NCBI GenBank assembly: GCA_016218575.1
Contig: JACRDN010000019.1
Location: 268,302-332,301, forward strand
Direction of reading: 5' to 3'
Source: Elusimicrobiota bacterium
GTDB lineage: Bacteria; Elusimicrobiota; Elusimicrobia; UBA1565; UBA9628
Length of the DNA stretch: 64,000 nt
Shown here: positions 27,105 through 34,974 of the stretch, one piece after another
Layout of the letters: each line of letters starts with the position of its first letter
How positions within the stretch are numbered: the first letter of the stretch is position 1
The notes under the pieces: generated by a model
Database searches by the model: none
What the model saw: only the letters and a program-made list of their open reading frames with translations
What the model was told of the DNA's origin: nothing
Translations under genes and position numbers: made by a program

Positions 27105-27624
27105 AGGAATCGTCCTTCATGAGAGTTCTGCCTTCGGTTCTTCTCTGGTCTTTCCAGCCTTTCCTGAAATTGCGCTGATTTTTGGGCTGAGTTCAGCCTT
27201 CCCGCCCTTCTGGTTTTTGCCTCCACCGAGCTTGCTTCGCTGGTTTTCCCAGAAGGGCCCGAATTGAGCTGAAAATCAGCCGAAAACTTGCCAACTTTTC
27301 GCCTGCTTCCAGCCCTTGCCTTTTGGGGTCCTGTCCGGATCTGCCTGCCCGCCTTTCCTTGGTGCCATGGTTTTTTAAAAGCGCCGTCCGGGGATTCCGG
27401 GCTTATTGAAATTCCCCGGGAATTGGCAACTTTTTGCCCATTTTGAGCGGTGTATTTCGGGCCGTCAGGAGGTTGGGGGAAGGGCTGTGGAAGCCCCAGG
27501 ACCGCCAATTTTGGAAATCTCACAAAACCCGACGGTTAATTTAAAAACGCATTCATTTTCATGGGGAATTGTGAATTTTCTGAGAAAGATTCTTGATGGC
27601 CCAGGGTTGTTCTCTTGCCATATT

Positions 27625-27652
27625 ATGAAACATAATATTTATTATCGTTAGT
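27625..27652. other. dif-like XerC/XerD recombination site (candidate)
   Basis: Arms ATGAAACATAA (27625-27635) and TTATCGTTAGT (27642-27652) around the 6-bp centre TATTTA. The first arm matches the E. coli XerD arm at 9 of 11 positions and contains the conserved ACATAA; the second matches the B. subtilis second arm at 7 of 11. It lies at the point where plus-strand genes from the left meet minus-strand genes from the right, as expected at a replication terminus. Confidence 0.5.
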
Positions 27653-27681
27653 AGTAGAATCCGCCCCCGCGGGAGGCCCCC

Positions 27682-28206
27682 TTACGACAGGCCGGTGATG
27701 GCCGCGGTCAGCTGATTGGCCAGGATGTAGGCTTTTAGGCGGCCGGGGGCGGTAAGCTCGTAGCGGCGGGCGCGGCGCGATCCCGAGGAGAGGATTTCGC
27801 CCTTCGCAACGCCTTCTTGGAGGGCCCTGTCCATGCGCAAGATCGGGTAGCCGGAGGCTCTGAGCCACTTGGCGAGCTGGGTGGCCGTGGGTTTGGGCTG
27901 GTTGAGGAGTTTTTGAGAGGCGGCCAGGAGCACCAGGCAGGCGTCTTTTTCGCTCTTATCCTGGCTTAATTTGGCCCGCAATTGGATGTTCCGGCCCTTG
28001 GCCTCGGTGAGTACGTCCCAGGCGATATTGGGATGCCCTAGAGCGTTTTGAGGCCCATAGAGGGATGTTTCCACGCTCCCCGGCCTGTTCCAAAGGCTCG
28101 TAAATTCCCGCCTTTCCCGGTAGATGAACTCGGGGGTCCCTTCGGCCTCGAACTCGGCGCCGTTGGGCCATTTGATCTTGATGCGATGGGGCTTGTCTTC
28201 CGGCAT
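27682..28206 (-). CDS. Hypothetical protein with C-terminal winged-helix-like region
   Basis: 174 residues, not recognised. N-terminal part starts HRIKIKWPNGAEFEAEG, a small beta-rich domain. The C-terminal half TATQLAKWLRASGYPILRMDRALQEGVAKGEILSSGSRRARRYELTAPG (in two pieces: a helix-turn-helix and a basic wing) looks like a winged helix. It may be a DNA-binding regulator acting on its own AT-rich upstream region, where short repeats and DnaA-like boxes occur. That role is inference. Confidence 0.65.
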   Translation of the reverse strand: MPEDKPHRIKIKWPNGAEFEAEGTPEFIYRERREFTSLWNRPGSVETSLYGPQNALGHPNIAWDVLTEAKGRNIQLRAKLSQDKSEKDACLVLLAASQKLLNQPKPTATQLAKWLRASGYPILRMDRALQEGVAKGEILSSGSRRARRYELTAPGRLKAYILANQLTAAITGLS

Positions 28207-28230
28207 GTCGTGATTTTGTCAAATAGATAT

Positions 28231-28380
28231 TTATAAGTCAATGACATGTGGATATTCGGTGAATATTGTTTTATAGCGAATTAAACACGCAGTATAAGTC
28301 AAAACTTATGACATTAAAATCTTAATGAAAAATTTTATGCCAAATATAAGACAGTGAAATGTGGATAGCGCTGTGGATAA
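28231..28380. promoter_or_regulatory. AT-rich region with DnaA-box-like and iteron-like repeats
   Basis: TGTGGATAT (28247-28255), TGTGGATAG (28360-28368) and the perfect DnaA box TGTGGATAA (28372-28380), all in one orientation. Between and beside them are TATAAGTCA (28232-28240), TATAAGTCA (28293-28301) and TATAAGACA (28345-28353), plus the inverted ATAAGT/ACTTAT at 28294-28308. Base composition drops sharply to AT-rich. Could be a DnaA-titrating or regulatory site, or operators of the adjacent gene: on the minus strand the repeat reads TTGACTTATA, like a -35 box. Confidence 0.5.
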
Positions 28381-28585
28381 TTATGGGAAGCGGAGGGGGA
28401 AGTCAGGGGGGATTTAGGTTTTCCCCCTCCTCGAGAAAATGAAAGTTTCCACGTAGAAAAAACTATGTAAGACGGCGGAATTCTCCCCCTCTCGCTGAGA
28501 AAAACCAGGGCAGAAGAGTCTCTGACTTAAAAATGCGGAGTTCGATGCTCGGATGAGCCGCTGATTTCAGGCCGGCCGTGTAATT
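28381..28585. other. Intergenic stretch, no gene seen
   Basis: About 200 bp between the repeat cluster and the small coiled-coil frame. It contains two purine/pyrimidine-rich patches (GGAGGGGGAAG near 28392 and CCCCCTCCTCG near 28424) that could pair. Nothing else supported. Confidence 0.4.
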
Positions 28586-28690
28586 TTAAGGCAAGGATTT
28601 CAGTTCTTTGGCCAGCTTTTTCAGGAGTTGATTTTGCCTTTCGAATTCGGCTCGAAGCGTAGCCGTCCGGCGCAAGGAGGCGATCTCCAA
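28586..28690 (-). CDS. Possible small coiled-coil protein or gene remnant
   Basis: Open frame of at least 34 codons just past the barrel gene stop, with a clean heptad pattern (IASLRRTATLRAEFERQ, LLKKLAKELKSLP) and strong coding-like third positions. The frame stays open into the end of the barrel gene in the -1 frame, but no ATG/GTG with a ribosome site is seen; TTG at 28690 is only a guess. It could be the tail of a decayed gene. Low confidence. Confidence 0.3.
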   Translation of the reverse strand: MEIASLRRTATLRAEFERQNQLLKKLAKELKSLP

Positions 28691-28716
28691 GGCGGCCTGG
28701 TGGAGGGCGATTCGAC

Positions 28717-30081
28717 CTAGAACCGACCGGAGGCTTCGAGGGCGTACTTGTGGGCGCTGCCATGGGCCGCGTTCGAGGCGGAACCCACGCTGAACAGGGC
28801 CGCGGAGGCGGAGAGGGTGAAACGGTCTTGGATCTGGTAGCGCAGCCTAAAATCCCATTCCGAGCCCAAATTGCGGGGTCCCGCGCGTATCCTGTCGGCC
28901 TGGAACAGGAAATAATCCAGGTCCAGGGCCACTCCCTTGTAGGCCGGAGGGGTAAAGCCCCCTCCCGCCACCAAGATGCCGCTGGCGTTGGCGTTGAGGC
29001 CGCTGGAGACCGCGTAATTGCCCCCCCAGGCGTCATAAGGGGAGGCCCCGAAGAAATCGCCGAAGCCGCCGCGCTCGAGACCGTTGTAGCGGTGTCCCCG
29101 GGTTGGAAAAAAAGCCTCGTCGGTGGTGGGCGTCCCCGGCTTGTCTCCGCTGGCTCTGGCCACCGAGAGGCGGGCGATGCCTTCCCCGAGGCGGGGAAGG
29201 TTCTGCTTCCATTTGGCCTTGAATACCTGCGCGTCTCCTTGATAGGTGACGTGGTTGGCCAAGGGAACGCCCCCGGTGGGGGTTCCCGCCCCCCGCTCCA
29301 AGGCGAGCTCCCCATCGAAGACCAGGGGGCCGTAGCTCATCTGGTAATGCAGGCTCGTGAAGCTCCGCATGGCCTTCGAAATCATGCAATTCTGGCCCAC
29401 CCAGGTCGTGTTCGCGCAGCCGAACACGGTTTGGACGGTTCTATCCCGCTCCAGGAGCTGGCTTAACTGCCAGAGCCCATCGGTGGGCAGGCTCAGGGAC
29501 AGCCCCAGGAGATCCAGGTTGTTGGGCGCCCCAAACAGGGGGTTCTTGTCCTGGAAGACGAAGCCCTCGAGCTTGAGCCCCCCCCATGGGAGCTCCCCTC
29601 CGGCCTTGATTCCGGTGAGCCCGGCCCCGTCATCATCGAGGAGGAGCCCGCTTCCCAGCTTGTAGCTCTGCCGCCCGAAGACGGCCTCGAGATTCTTGCC
29701 GAACAGATGGTTGGCCTTGATGTAGGCGTTCTCGAAGAAAGGGGTGAAGTTCGAGCTCGGGTAGATGGCCGCCGCCCTATCAAAGGGCGCTGAGAGGGTC
29801 GCGGTCGAACCAGAGACCCCCAAGGCGCGCAGGAGGATGGCCACGTCCAGGCTCGGCTCCTCCGCCCCCGCCGCGTCTTCAAGAGCGATCTTTCGCACCG
29901 CGAACCCCAGTCGGGCGTCGTTCTCGATGAAGGAGCGCTTGTTGGAGGAGTTCGCCGAGCTTAGGTCCAGGTTCGTGTAGGAGAGGGCGCGCAGGCGGTA
30001 GGCGGCCGTGACGTCGAGGTTGGAGGCCCGCGCCGAGGCGGCCAAAAACGGCAGGACTAGGGCCAACGCTGGGGCGCGCAT
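28717..30081 (-). CDS. Outer-membrane beta-barrel protein (alginate-export-like)
   Basis: 454 residues from the ATG at 30081 (AGGA 8 nt upstream), signal peptide MRAPALALVLPFLAASARA. The mature part alternates aromatic/hydrophobic strands and loops throughout, with RLRALSYTNLDLSSANSSNK, VFGRQSYKLGSGLLLDD and a final Phe (EASGRF), the C-terminal signature for BAM insertion. The pattern resembles the alginate-export/porin group; cargo unknown. It follows the secreted-protein gene on the same strand with a palindrome between. Confidence 0.78.
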   Translation of the reverse strand: MRAPALALVLPFLAASARASNLDVTAAYRLRALSYTNLDLSSANSSNKRSFIENDARLGFAVRKIALEDAAGAEEPSLDVAILLRALGVSGSTATLSAPFDRAAAIYPSSNFTPFFENAYIKANHLFGKNLEAVFGRQSYKLGSGLLLDDDGAGLTGIKAGGELPWGGLKLEGFVFQDKNPLFGAPNNLDLLGLSLSLPTDGLWQLSQLLERDRTVQTVFGCANTTWVGQNCMISKAMRSFTSLHYQMSYGPLVFDGELALERGAGTPTGGVPLANHVTYQGDAQVFKAKWKQNLPRLGEGIARLSVARASGDKPGTPTTDEAFFPTRGHRYNGLERGGFGDFFGASPYDAWGGNYAVSSGLNANASGILVAGGGFTPPAYKGVALDLDYFLFQADRIRAGPRNLGSEWDFRLRYQIQDRFTLSASAALFSVGSASNAAHGSAHKYALEASGRF

Positions 30082-30110
30082 TTGAAAAAATCCTATCAAA
30101 TTTGCCAGAC

Positions 30111-30130
30111 ACTAAAGATCATTCTTTAGT
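30111..30130 (-). terminator. Palindrome over the stop of the secreted-protein gene
   Basis: ACTAAAGA, loop TCAT, TCTTTAGT: a perfect 8-bp stem spanning the TGA at 30119-30121. AT-rich and without a long T-run, so a weak terminator or an mRNA-stabilising hairpin before the barrel gene. Confidence 0.3.
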
Positions 30131-31363
30131 CCAGGCATCTTCAGGTTCTTCGATTCGCGGCGTTCCGTCCTCATTCACGTATTGAGGGCGCGCTGGTTGG
30201 GGAGGGTAAGGTTGGAAGTCATTGTTCCCCCTTTCGATTGCCCATCTTCGTTTTACTTCTTGGACATAGGCTGAGTCTTGGAAGTACTCCGGGATTGTGG
30301 CGTTGCCGGAGTATTTTTCGAGAGGCTTTAGATATAAGGTGGCATCATAAGCGTCCTTGTATGTCTGGCCATCGACGCGGTAGTTGGTCGAAATTCCGTC
30401 GAAGGGCGTTTGAGCGAAGGGGCTGCTTTGATCGAAAGGGACGGCCACGGGAGCTCTGTCGGCCAGCCTGAAGGCCGTATCCCAAAGTCCGTGCTGAATT
30501 CTTAGAGTATGCGATTCTTTTGTCTGGGTGTCATAATAAGGGTTCGCGTCATGAATTTTGATCGAATATGAAAATCCGGGATGGCGCTGATGGAAATACG
30601 TGGCCGTATTGTCGCCGAAGGTCCCATCTTGTCTTCTAAGATTAATGGTTCCGTGCCGCGTGTTGATGATAAAAATGCCTTTGGAGCCTTCATCGGGCGA
30701 TTGATCGAGCGTTTCCTTGGCGACCTTGTACATGTGGAAATCACGTTGGTCCAGAGTGGCGTAGGCCTTATCGTAATCTTCGCGGGTGCGGATTTTGTCC
30801 CAGTCCCAGGGCATGTCCGTTAAATGCACTTTGAGTCGTTTCTTAATGGGACGGCTTTTATTGATCCGCCATATTTCTTCCATAAATTCCACGACAGCGA
30901 GATTGTCCCAACCAATGGCCCAACTGCTGTTCTGGTAAACCTTCAGGAGAGTCGTTCTGTTCAGGGTGTCCGCGTTAAAAAAAGCATCCAGCGCGGGCTG
31001 CATGTTGATTGAGCCGACCTCAACAAAAATGTGGCCAACTTTCGCGATAAGGTCCTCGTTGCGTATGAGTTCTTTTAAGAATTGATACTGATCCGCGTTG
31101 AAATGCCTCCCCTCCACAAGGAATACGAGGCGGAATTTGTCCAGCTTGTCCAGGACAAACGGAATGGGGTCTTGACCCTTCTGCTTGATGAAGTCGACGT
31201 AAGGTTCCACCGGGGATTTTTGGGCAATTATGCGGGGTAGCATGGGCATGACCGCGGCCGGGCTGTCCATGGGTGGTTTGGAGCCATCGAAAGAAACGCC
31301 CCCCGGCACGGCCCAAGCCGCGCAACCTGCCGCTATTGTCAGAAGAACTGCTGGAATTTGCAT
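30119..31363 (-). CDS. Secreted protein of unknown function (EreA/ChaN/TraB-like pattern)
   Basis: 414 residues; ATG at 31363 gives a signal peptide (MQIPAVLLTIAAGCAAWAVPGG). The body has FRLVFLVEGRHFNADQYQFLKELI, a conserved-looking IFVEVGSINMQPALDAFF, and later IFIINTRHGTINL. The order of a Glu-Gly-x-H near the start and a NTRHG-type motif later recalls the EreA/ChaN/TraB superfamily, but the match is by eye and weak. The open frame upstream of 31363 is the terminator region and is not coding. C-terminus is Pro/Glu-rich. Confidence 0.65.
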   Translation of the reverse strand: MQIPAVLLTIAAGCAAWAVPGGVSFDGSKPPMDSPAAVMPMLPRIIAQKSPVEPYVDFIKQKGQDPIPFVLDKLDKFRLVFLVEGRHFNADQYQFLKELIRNEDLIAKVGHIFVEVGSINMQPALDAFFNADTLNRTTLLKVYQNSSWAIGWDNLAVVEFMEEIWRINKSRPIKKRLKVHLTDMPWDWDKIRTREDYDKAYATLDQRDFHMYKVAKETLDQSPDEGSKGIFIINTRHGTINLRRQDGTFGDNTATYFHQRHPGFSYSIKIHDANPYYDTQTKESHTLRIQHGLWDTAFRLADRAPVAVPFDQSSPFAQTPFDGISTNYRVDGQTYKDAYDATLYLKPLEKYSGNATIPEYFQDSAYVQEVKRRWAIERGNNDFQPYPPQPARPQYVNEDGTPRIEEPEDAWTKE

Positions 31364-31400
31364 GGTTGACGGTCTTGAATTTCTATTGTAATAAAAAGAA

Positions 31401-31439
31401 GACCCCCCCGGGGTCGCCGGGGGGGTCCCTTTTTTTTGG
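31401..31439. terminator. Strong hairpin terminator between porin and secreted-protein genes
   Basis: GACCCCCCC (31401-31409) pairs with GGGGGGGTC (31419-31427). On the minus strand it is followed by CTTCTTTTTATT, ending the porin transcript; on the plus strand by CCCTTTTTTTT. Works in both directions on sequence grounds. Confidence 0.8.
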
Positions 31440-31454
31440 AACAGTTGGTTAAGT

Positions 31455-33014
31455 TTAGAACCTAACGCGCATGTCCATGTAGGCCAAGGTCGCCGGGTTG
31501 GTCGGCTGCTGGGAAACTGCCGTCCCGCCGCCGGCTGCAACGCTCTGGTTTCCTTCCTTGATCAGCCCGCCGGGCTGATAGGTGCCCCAGCCGAAGCCGA
31601 GACCGATGTTGTCCGAGTGCTTCCACTCGAAGTCCAGGTCTACCTCGGAGCCCACATGCTTGTTGCCGCCCAAGGGCCTGCGATTGCCCTCGGCGGTCAA
31701 GAGCTTCTGGGCGCTGAAGTCCCAGTAAGAAAGCCCGGCCGTGAGCTTGGCCAAAGAGGCGGGATTGACCTTCACGCCGAAGCCGTAGAGGACGGCGTTG
31801 GAGAGGGTCGCGGGGGAGATGCCGGTCGCGCCGACTCCATTGGGAACCAAGGCGCCCAGAGCGGCGCCGCTGGCGTTGGTGAAGCGCCCGGAAATGCTGC
31901 CCGGGCGGTAGTCGCCAGCGATGGCCGTGAACTGCTCGTTGGTGGCCGAGCGGCGATCCCCGGCTCCGGTGCCGTAGCCGAACTCGCCCCAGGGGGTGAC
32001 GGCTCCGACTCCGTTGACCTCGGCCTTGTACCCGCCGTTAAGCAGGAAGGCAAAGCCGGTGTAGGTCTTGGCGCCGTGGGTGGCCACGGTTCCGGCCACG
32101 CGGTTGTCGCCGAAGTTCTTGGCGATCTCGCCCTTGACCCAGGCTCCGCCCATGGTGGCCTTCACTTTGGCTCCCAGGACGTAAAGGTTGTCGTTCTTGC
32201 CTCCGGCGACGGCCGCCGCGTCGGAGGAAGGAGCGCCCAATCCGCCGTTGGCCGCGGCCGCGCTGCCGTTCTGGGTCTGGCGGTTCCAGAGGTAGACGGC
32301 GGGGTGGACATTTTCATGCCGCTTGCAGGAAAGGACGAGGCCGCGGACGTTGATGCTGTTCTGAGGAATACCGCCGACTCCGGCTCCGATGCTGGTCTTT
32401 CCGACCAGGGCCGTGAGGCCCATGTTGTCGTTGGCCCAGTCGAAGCGCGCCGCGTCGATGGCGGTCACGTTCATGCCGTACATGGCCTTGTCGGAGGGTC
32501 CGAAGTAGATGATGAGGTCCCCGGAGTCGCCGAAGAACTGGCGGCCCACGGTGACGTCAGCGTCGCCCGCGAGTTTGTCGATTTTTACGTTTGCCTGATC
32601 CACCGCGATGCGGCCGAGCACGTTGGACCCCGCGGTGCTCAGGGTCTCGCTGCCGCCCGCGGCGGCCGTGCCCTGCACGTAGTCGGAGCCGGCCACGCCG
32701 CCTGTGCCCCAGACCCTGTTGTTCTTGCGCAGGGTTACCTTGGAATGGACATCGTCCAAGAGGTCCCAATCCAGGTTCACCATGAGCCGGGTCTGAGTGT
32801 CGCTGATGCGGTCATTGTTGTTGAACGAGGCCGGGACTACGGATCCGGCACCGAGCGGGTTGGCCCGGGTCGCGAAGTCCACGGTGTTGCGTGCGGCGGT
32901 GGCTTGTATGTCGAGTTGACCGCTGACCTTGAGGTTCTTCAGCAGTTCGGCGCTAGCCTGGCTATACGGAAAGAGCATCGCCAGGGCTAACGTAAGTCCC
33001 AGGAGCTTCTTCAT
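31455..33014 (-). CDS. Outer-membrane porin-like beta-barrel protein
   Basis: 519 residues. Signal peptide MKKLLGLTLALAMLFPYSQASA, then LKNLKVSGQLDIQATAA and many amphipathic strands with Gly/Asn-rich loops; last residues MDMRVRF end in Phe, the barrel signature. Probably an abundant general porin: it has a strong sigma-70-type promoter (TTGACA, 18 nt, TAGAAT), a roughly 215-nt structured leader, a strong AGGAGG ribosome site and its own terminator. Confidence 0.82.
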   Translation of the reverse strand: MKKLLGLTLALAMLFPYSQASAELLKNLKVSGQLDIQATAARNTVDFATRANPLGAGSVVPASFNNNDRISDTQTRLMVNLDWDLLDDVHSKVTLRKNNRVWGTGGVAGSDYVQGTAAAGGSETLSTAGSNVLGRIAVDQANVKIDKLAGDADVTVGRQFFGDSGDLIIYFGPSDKAMYGMNVTAIDAARFDWANDNMGLTALVGKTSIGAGVGGIPQNSINVRGLVLSCKRHENVHPAVYLWNRQTQNGSAAAANGGLGAPSSDAAAVAGGKNDNLYVLGAKVKATMGGAWVKGEIAKNFGDNRVAGTVATHGAKTYTGFAFLLNGGYKAEVNGVGAVTPWGEFGYGTGAGDRRSATNEQFTAIAGDYRPGSISGRFTNASGAALGALVPNGVGATGISPATLSNAVLYGFGVKVNPASLAKLTAGLSYWDFSAQKLLTAEGNRRPLGGNKHVGSEVDLDFEWKHSDNIGLGFGWGTYQPGGLIKEGNQSVAAGGGTAVSQQPTNPATLAYMDMRVRF

Positions 33015-33231
33015 TCTATTTCTGTCCTCCTTAGTTTCGTAAGCCCCACCCGAGGCGGGGATACGTTTGCTTATACCCCGCTTCTGGCGGGGCCTACGTT
33101 TTTTGCAGAGGAGTTCCGCAAGCTAGGCTTGCGCCTCAGTTGACGGCGGCGCACTGGACCGCAAGCTCTCTCTCCGGTCGGCTTGCGGCCTTGCATCTGC
33201 GTCAGTTGCACTGAGCCTCCTTCATTGTAAC
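33015..33231 (-). promoter_or_regulatory. Structured 5' leader of the porin gene
   Basis: Reads, from the transcript start, several hairpins: GCAAGCCGACCGG..GCTTGC, CGCAAGC CTA GCTTGCG, CCCCGCCAGAAGCGGGG, and CCCCGCCTCGGGTGGGG. The last two sit in similar frames starting AAACGTA, so they look like a tandem duplication. AAGGAGGAC lies 10 nt before the ATG. I cannot match it to a known riboswitch; it may set mRNA stability or respond to a small RNA. Confidence 0.5.
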
Positions 33232-33237
33232 GGCCTG

Positions 33238-33267
33238 ATTCTAATAAACATATCCATTTTGTGTCAA
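33238..33267 (-). promoter_or_regulatory. Sigma-70-type promoter of the porin gene
   Basis: On the minus strand: TTGACA (33267-33262), 18-nt spacer, TAGAAT (33243-33238), predicting a start near 33231. Confidence 0.6.
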
Positions 33268-33392
33268 TAGGCTTGACGTGTCATGAAGTGCCATTTATTT
33301 TTTGACCCAGTCCATGATGTGTTGTTTAGTGTTATTAAACATTACAAGAGGCTGATTTTTCGCGGCAGGGCGGTGAAAGCCCGCGCAAGCAA

Positions 33393-33441
33393 AAAAGCCC
33401 CGAGACGGCGAGCGGGAAGCTGCCGTTTTCTAGAGCCGTCT
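33393..33441 (-). terminator. Likely terminator after the TPR membrane-protein gene
   Basis: AGACGGC and GCCGTCT (33435-33441 with 33403-33409) enclose an internal GC stem; on the minus strand CGGGGC and six T follow. The T-run is several bases from the stem, so strength is uncertain. The preceding 33268-33392 holds nothing I can identify. Confidence 0.4.
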
Positions 33442-33445
33442 TTTA

Positions 33446-34111
33446 TTATTTGCTGCTAGGGAGTGCGGTTTGGGCCTTGGCCCATGCGGCCCAGGAGGTC
33501 TCGGGGTACTGAAGCGCTATTTTTTGATACGCGGCCTTGGCTTGGTCGGCCTGCCCTAGGGCCTTGAGGCAGCGGGCCAGAGAACTGTGGATTTGGGGCG
33601 CTAGGAAGTGCTCGGAATAGGAGTCGAGGAAGCGCTGGTCGGTCTGGGCGGCGTCCCGGCATCGCCCAAGGGCCTCTTGGGCCAGCCCCACATTGCCCAC
33701 GGCCAGGGGCTTCAAAACCTCGGGAGCCGAGCCCTCGGAGAGCGCGGAATACTCGGCCAAGGCTTCCTTATACTGCCCCTTGAGAAAATGAAGGTCCCCC
33801 GCCAGGAGGCGGGCATAGCCGGCGGCTTGGGTGTTGGGATAATTGGCCGAGGTTTCCTGTATTTGCTTCAAGGCCTGGTCGGGCATGCCGCTGAAGGCCA
33901 TGCTCTGGGCCAGACCCAAGCTCTGCCAGGCTTGGGCGTTTTGGTTGCGCCGGACATGGTAGGTCCCCCCTCCCACGAGGGACAGGAGAAGAATCAGGCC
34001 TATGGCGATGGCCGCGGCCCGGCGGTGGCCCTTGACCCAAACCAGCCCCCTTTCCAGGACGTCCTGGAGCTCGTTGTGCCTGACCTGCTGCCTGACCCAA
34101 TGTTTGCTCAT
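33446..34111 (-). CDS. Membrane-anchored TPR protein, YfgM-like
   Basis: 221 residues from the ATG at 34111. One span at about residues 37-53 (AAAIAIGLILLLSLVGGGTYHV), then TPR-like repeats: SLGLAQSMAFSGMPDQALKQ, ARLLAGDLHFLKGQYKEALAEY, SSLARCLKALGQADQAKAAYQ. Same layout as YfgM (periplasmic TPR ancillary to SecYEG), but the match is of layout only. tRNA-Arg lies just upstream on the same strand. Confidence 0.78.
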   Translation of the reverse strand: MSKHWVRQQVRHNELQDVLERGLVWVKGHRRAAAIAIGLILLLSLVGGGTYHVRRNQNAQAWQSLGLAQSMAFSGMPDQALKQIQETSANYPNTQAAGYARLLAGDLHFLKGQYKEALAEYSALSEGSAPEVLKPLAVGNVGLAQEALGRCRDAAQTDQRFLDSYSEHFLAPQIHSSLARCLKALGQADQAKAAYQKIALQYPETSWAAWAKAQTALPSSK

Positions 34112-34142
34112 GACATATTCCCCCAAAAACAAAAAATAGAAC

Positions 34143-34214
34143 TGCCCCGAGAGGGAATCGAACCCCCATCCTCTCCTTAGGACGGAGTAGCTCTATCCAT
34201 TGAGCTATCGGGGC
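34143..34214 (-). tRNA. tRNA-Arg (CCT)
   Basis: Reverse strand: acceptor GCCCCGA/TCGGGGC, D-arm GCTC/GAGC, anticodon loop GTCCTAA (anticodon CCT), T-arm GGGGG TTCGATT CCCTC. The outermost anticodon-stem pair is A-A. CCA is not encoded. Its 5' half is duplicated at 34975-35003. Confidence 0.93.
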
Positions 34215-34254
34215 GAATCGATCGTATTTTACAAATTTATTGGCTGTTCTAGCT

Positions 34255-34668
34255 TTATCGCCCTGGGTTTTTCCCGTGAATTGAAATGGCATTTCCTTCG
34301 GGGTCAAGCACCACGGCCATACGGCACACCGGAGTCGAGAAAGGTTCCATCTTGACGACGGCCTTCCTGGCGCGCAGCTTATCCACCATCACGTCCACGT
34401 CATCCACCTCGAAGGCGATGCTGCCTCCTGAGTTGGCGCTGGGAGCTACGTCTTCGGCCATGGTCGTGATGGCGAAACAGCCGTTATTGAGGTGGTACTC
34501 GACCCACTGGTCCCGGAAGTTGTTCGTGAGCTTTAGGCCGAGCCCCCCCTCGTAGAACTGCCGTGCACGCGGCATGTCCTTCACCGGGTACATCGTGAAG
34601 GCGATGTGCTTCACTATCCCTGTCGAGTTTTTGTTCAACCGCGCAGGTTCAATCATCGTTTTCTTCAT
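34255..34668 (-). CDS. VOC-family (glyoxalase/bleomycin-resistance fold) protein
   Basis: 137 residues; start ATG 34668 with GGAGG 8 nt before it. Two beta-alpha-beta-beta-beta units: VKHIAFTMYPVKDMPRARQFYEGGLGLKLTN, then GGSIAFEVDDVDVMVDKLRARK and VLDPEGNAISIHGKN. Metal-ligand positions His and Glu of the family are partly kept (HIAF, EGNAISIH). Could bind or modify a small molecule; no substrate can be given. Lies inside the segment bounded by the duplicated tRNA half. Confidence 0.78.
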   Translation of the reverse strand: MKKTMIEPARLNKNSTGIVKHIAFTMYPVKDMPRARQFYEGGLGLKLTNNFRDQWVEYHLNNGCFAITTMAEDVAPSANSGGSIAFEVDDVDVMVDKLRARKAVVKMEPFSTPVCRMAVVLDPEGNAISIHGKNPGR

Positions 34669-34882
34669 GAATACGGCCTCCTTCAGCTTGCGCAATAGAA
34701 TCTGCTGTTGCGATGCGATTGTGATTTTTGCCCGCGTGAAAATGCAGGAAGGCTTTTGACCCTCGATAAAAGACGCCGGCGGATTTTTCCTTGAGCCCAG
34801 GCAGCACATCCGGAGCTGCTTCATGCTTCAAAAGCGGCTCCAATCTCTCCAGCGTCTTCGATCCTGCGTGCTTCACGCGCAT
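34669..34882 (-). pseudogene. Decayed small gene (FLHFHE-type family)
   Basis: Reads MRVKHAGSKTLERLEPLLKH..GLKEKSAGVFYRGSKAFLHFHAGKN, close to a widespread family of about 100-residue proteins with GVFYRKxxAFLHFHED. After FHAGKN the frame becomes nonsense, while another frame continues with SQQQILLRKLKEAVF, like that family's C-terminus. This suggests an internal deletion plus frameshift. The family name is from memory of the pattern. Confidence 0.45.
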
Positions 34883-34974
34883 CTTCCGTCCCTGCTTTTG
34901 GCGTAGCTTGGTTCATGTCTTGCAGGGGGAATCCTGTGTTCTTAATACGAATCGTCCCCTAGTATATTGGAGCT

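Larger units (their letters stand above)
26992..27681. other. Gene-poor switch region between the plus and minus gene blocks
   Basis: 690 bp without a credible gene. The plus strand is pyrimidine-rich with several T-runs (27018-27032, 27098-27104, 27370-27376). It contains an intrinsic terminator near its left end and a dif-like site near its right end. A 163-codon frame on the minus strand (27032-27523) is low-complexity Lys/Arg/Pro/Ser and is not supported. Confidence 0.6.

Noticed and set aside
27032..27523. 163-codon frame on the minus strand in the switch region
   Set aside because: Low-complexity Lys/Arg/Pro/Ser composition with no domain or ribosome site; it overlaps the terminator and lies in pyrimidine-rich intergenic DNA.
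28231..28380. Chromosomal oriC
   Set aside because: DnaA boxes are present, but dnaA, dnaN, rnpA and gyrB are absent and genes converge on the site; called only a DnaA-like cluster.
33015..33231. Known riboswitch (c-di-GMP or cobalamin type) in the porin leader
   Set aside because: Some short words resemble these families (GACGCA, GCAAGCC), but the full consensus and stem arrangement are absent.
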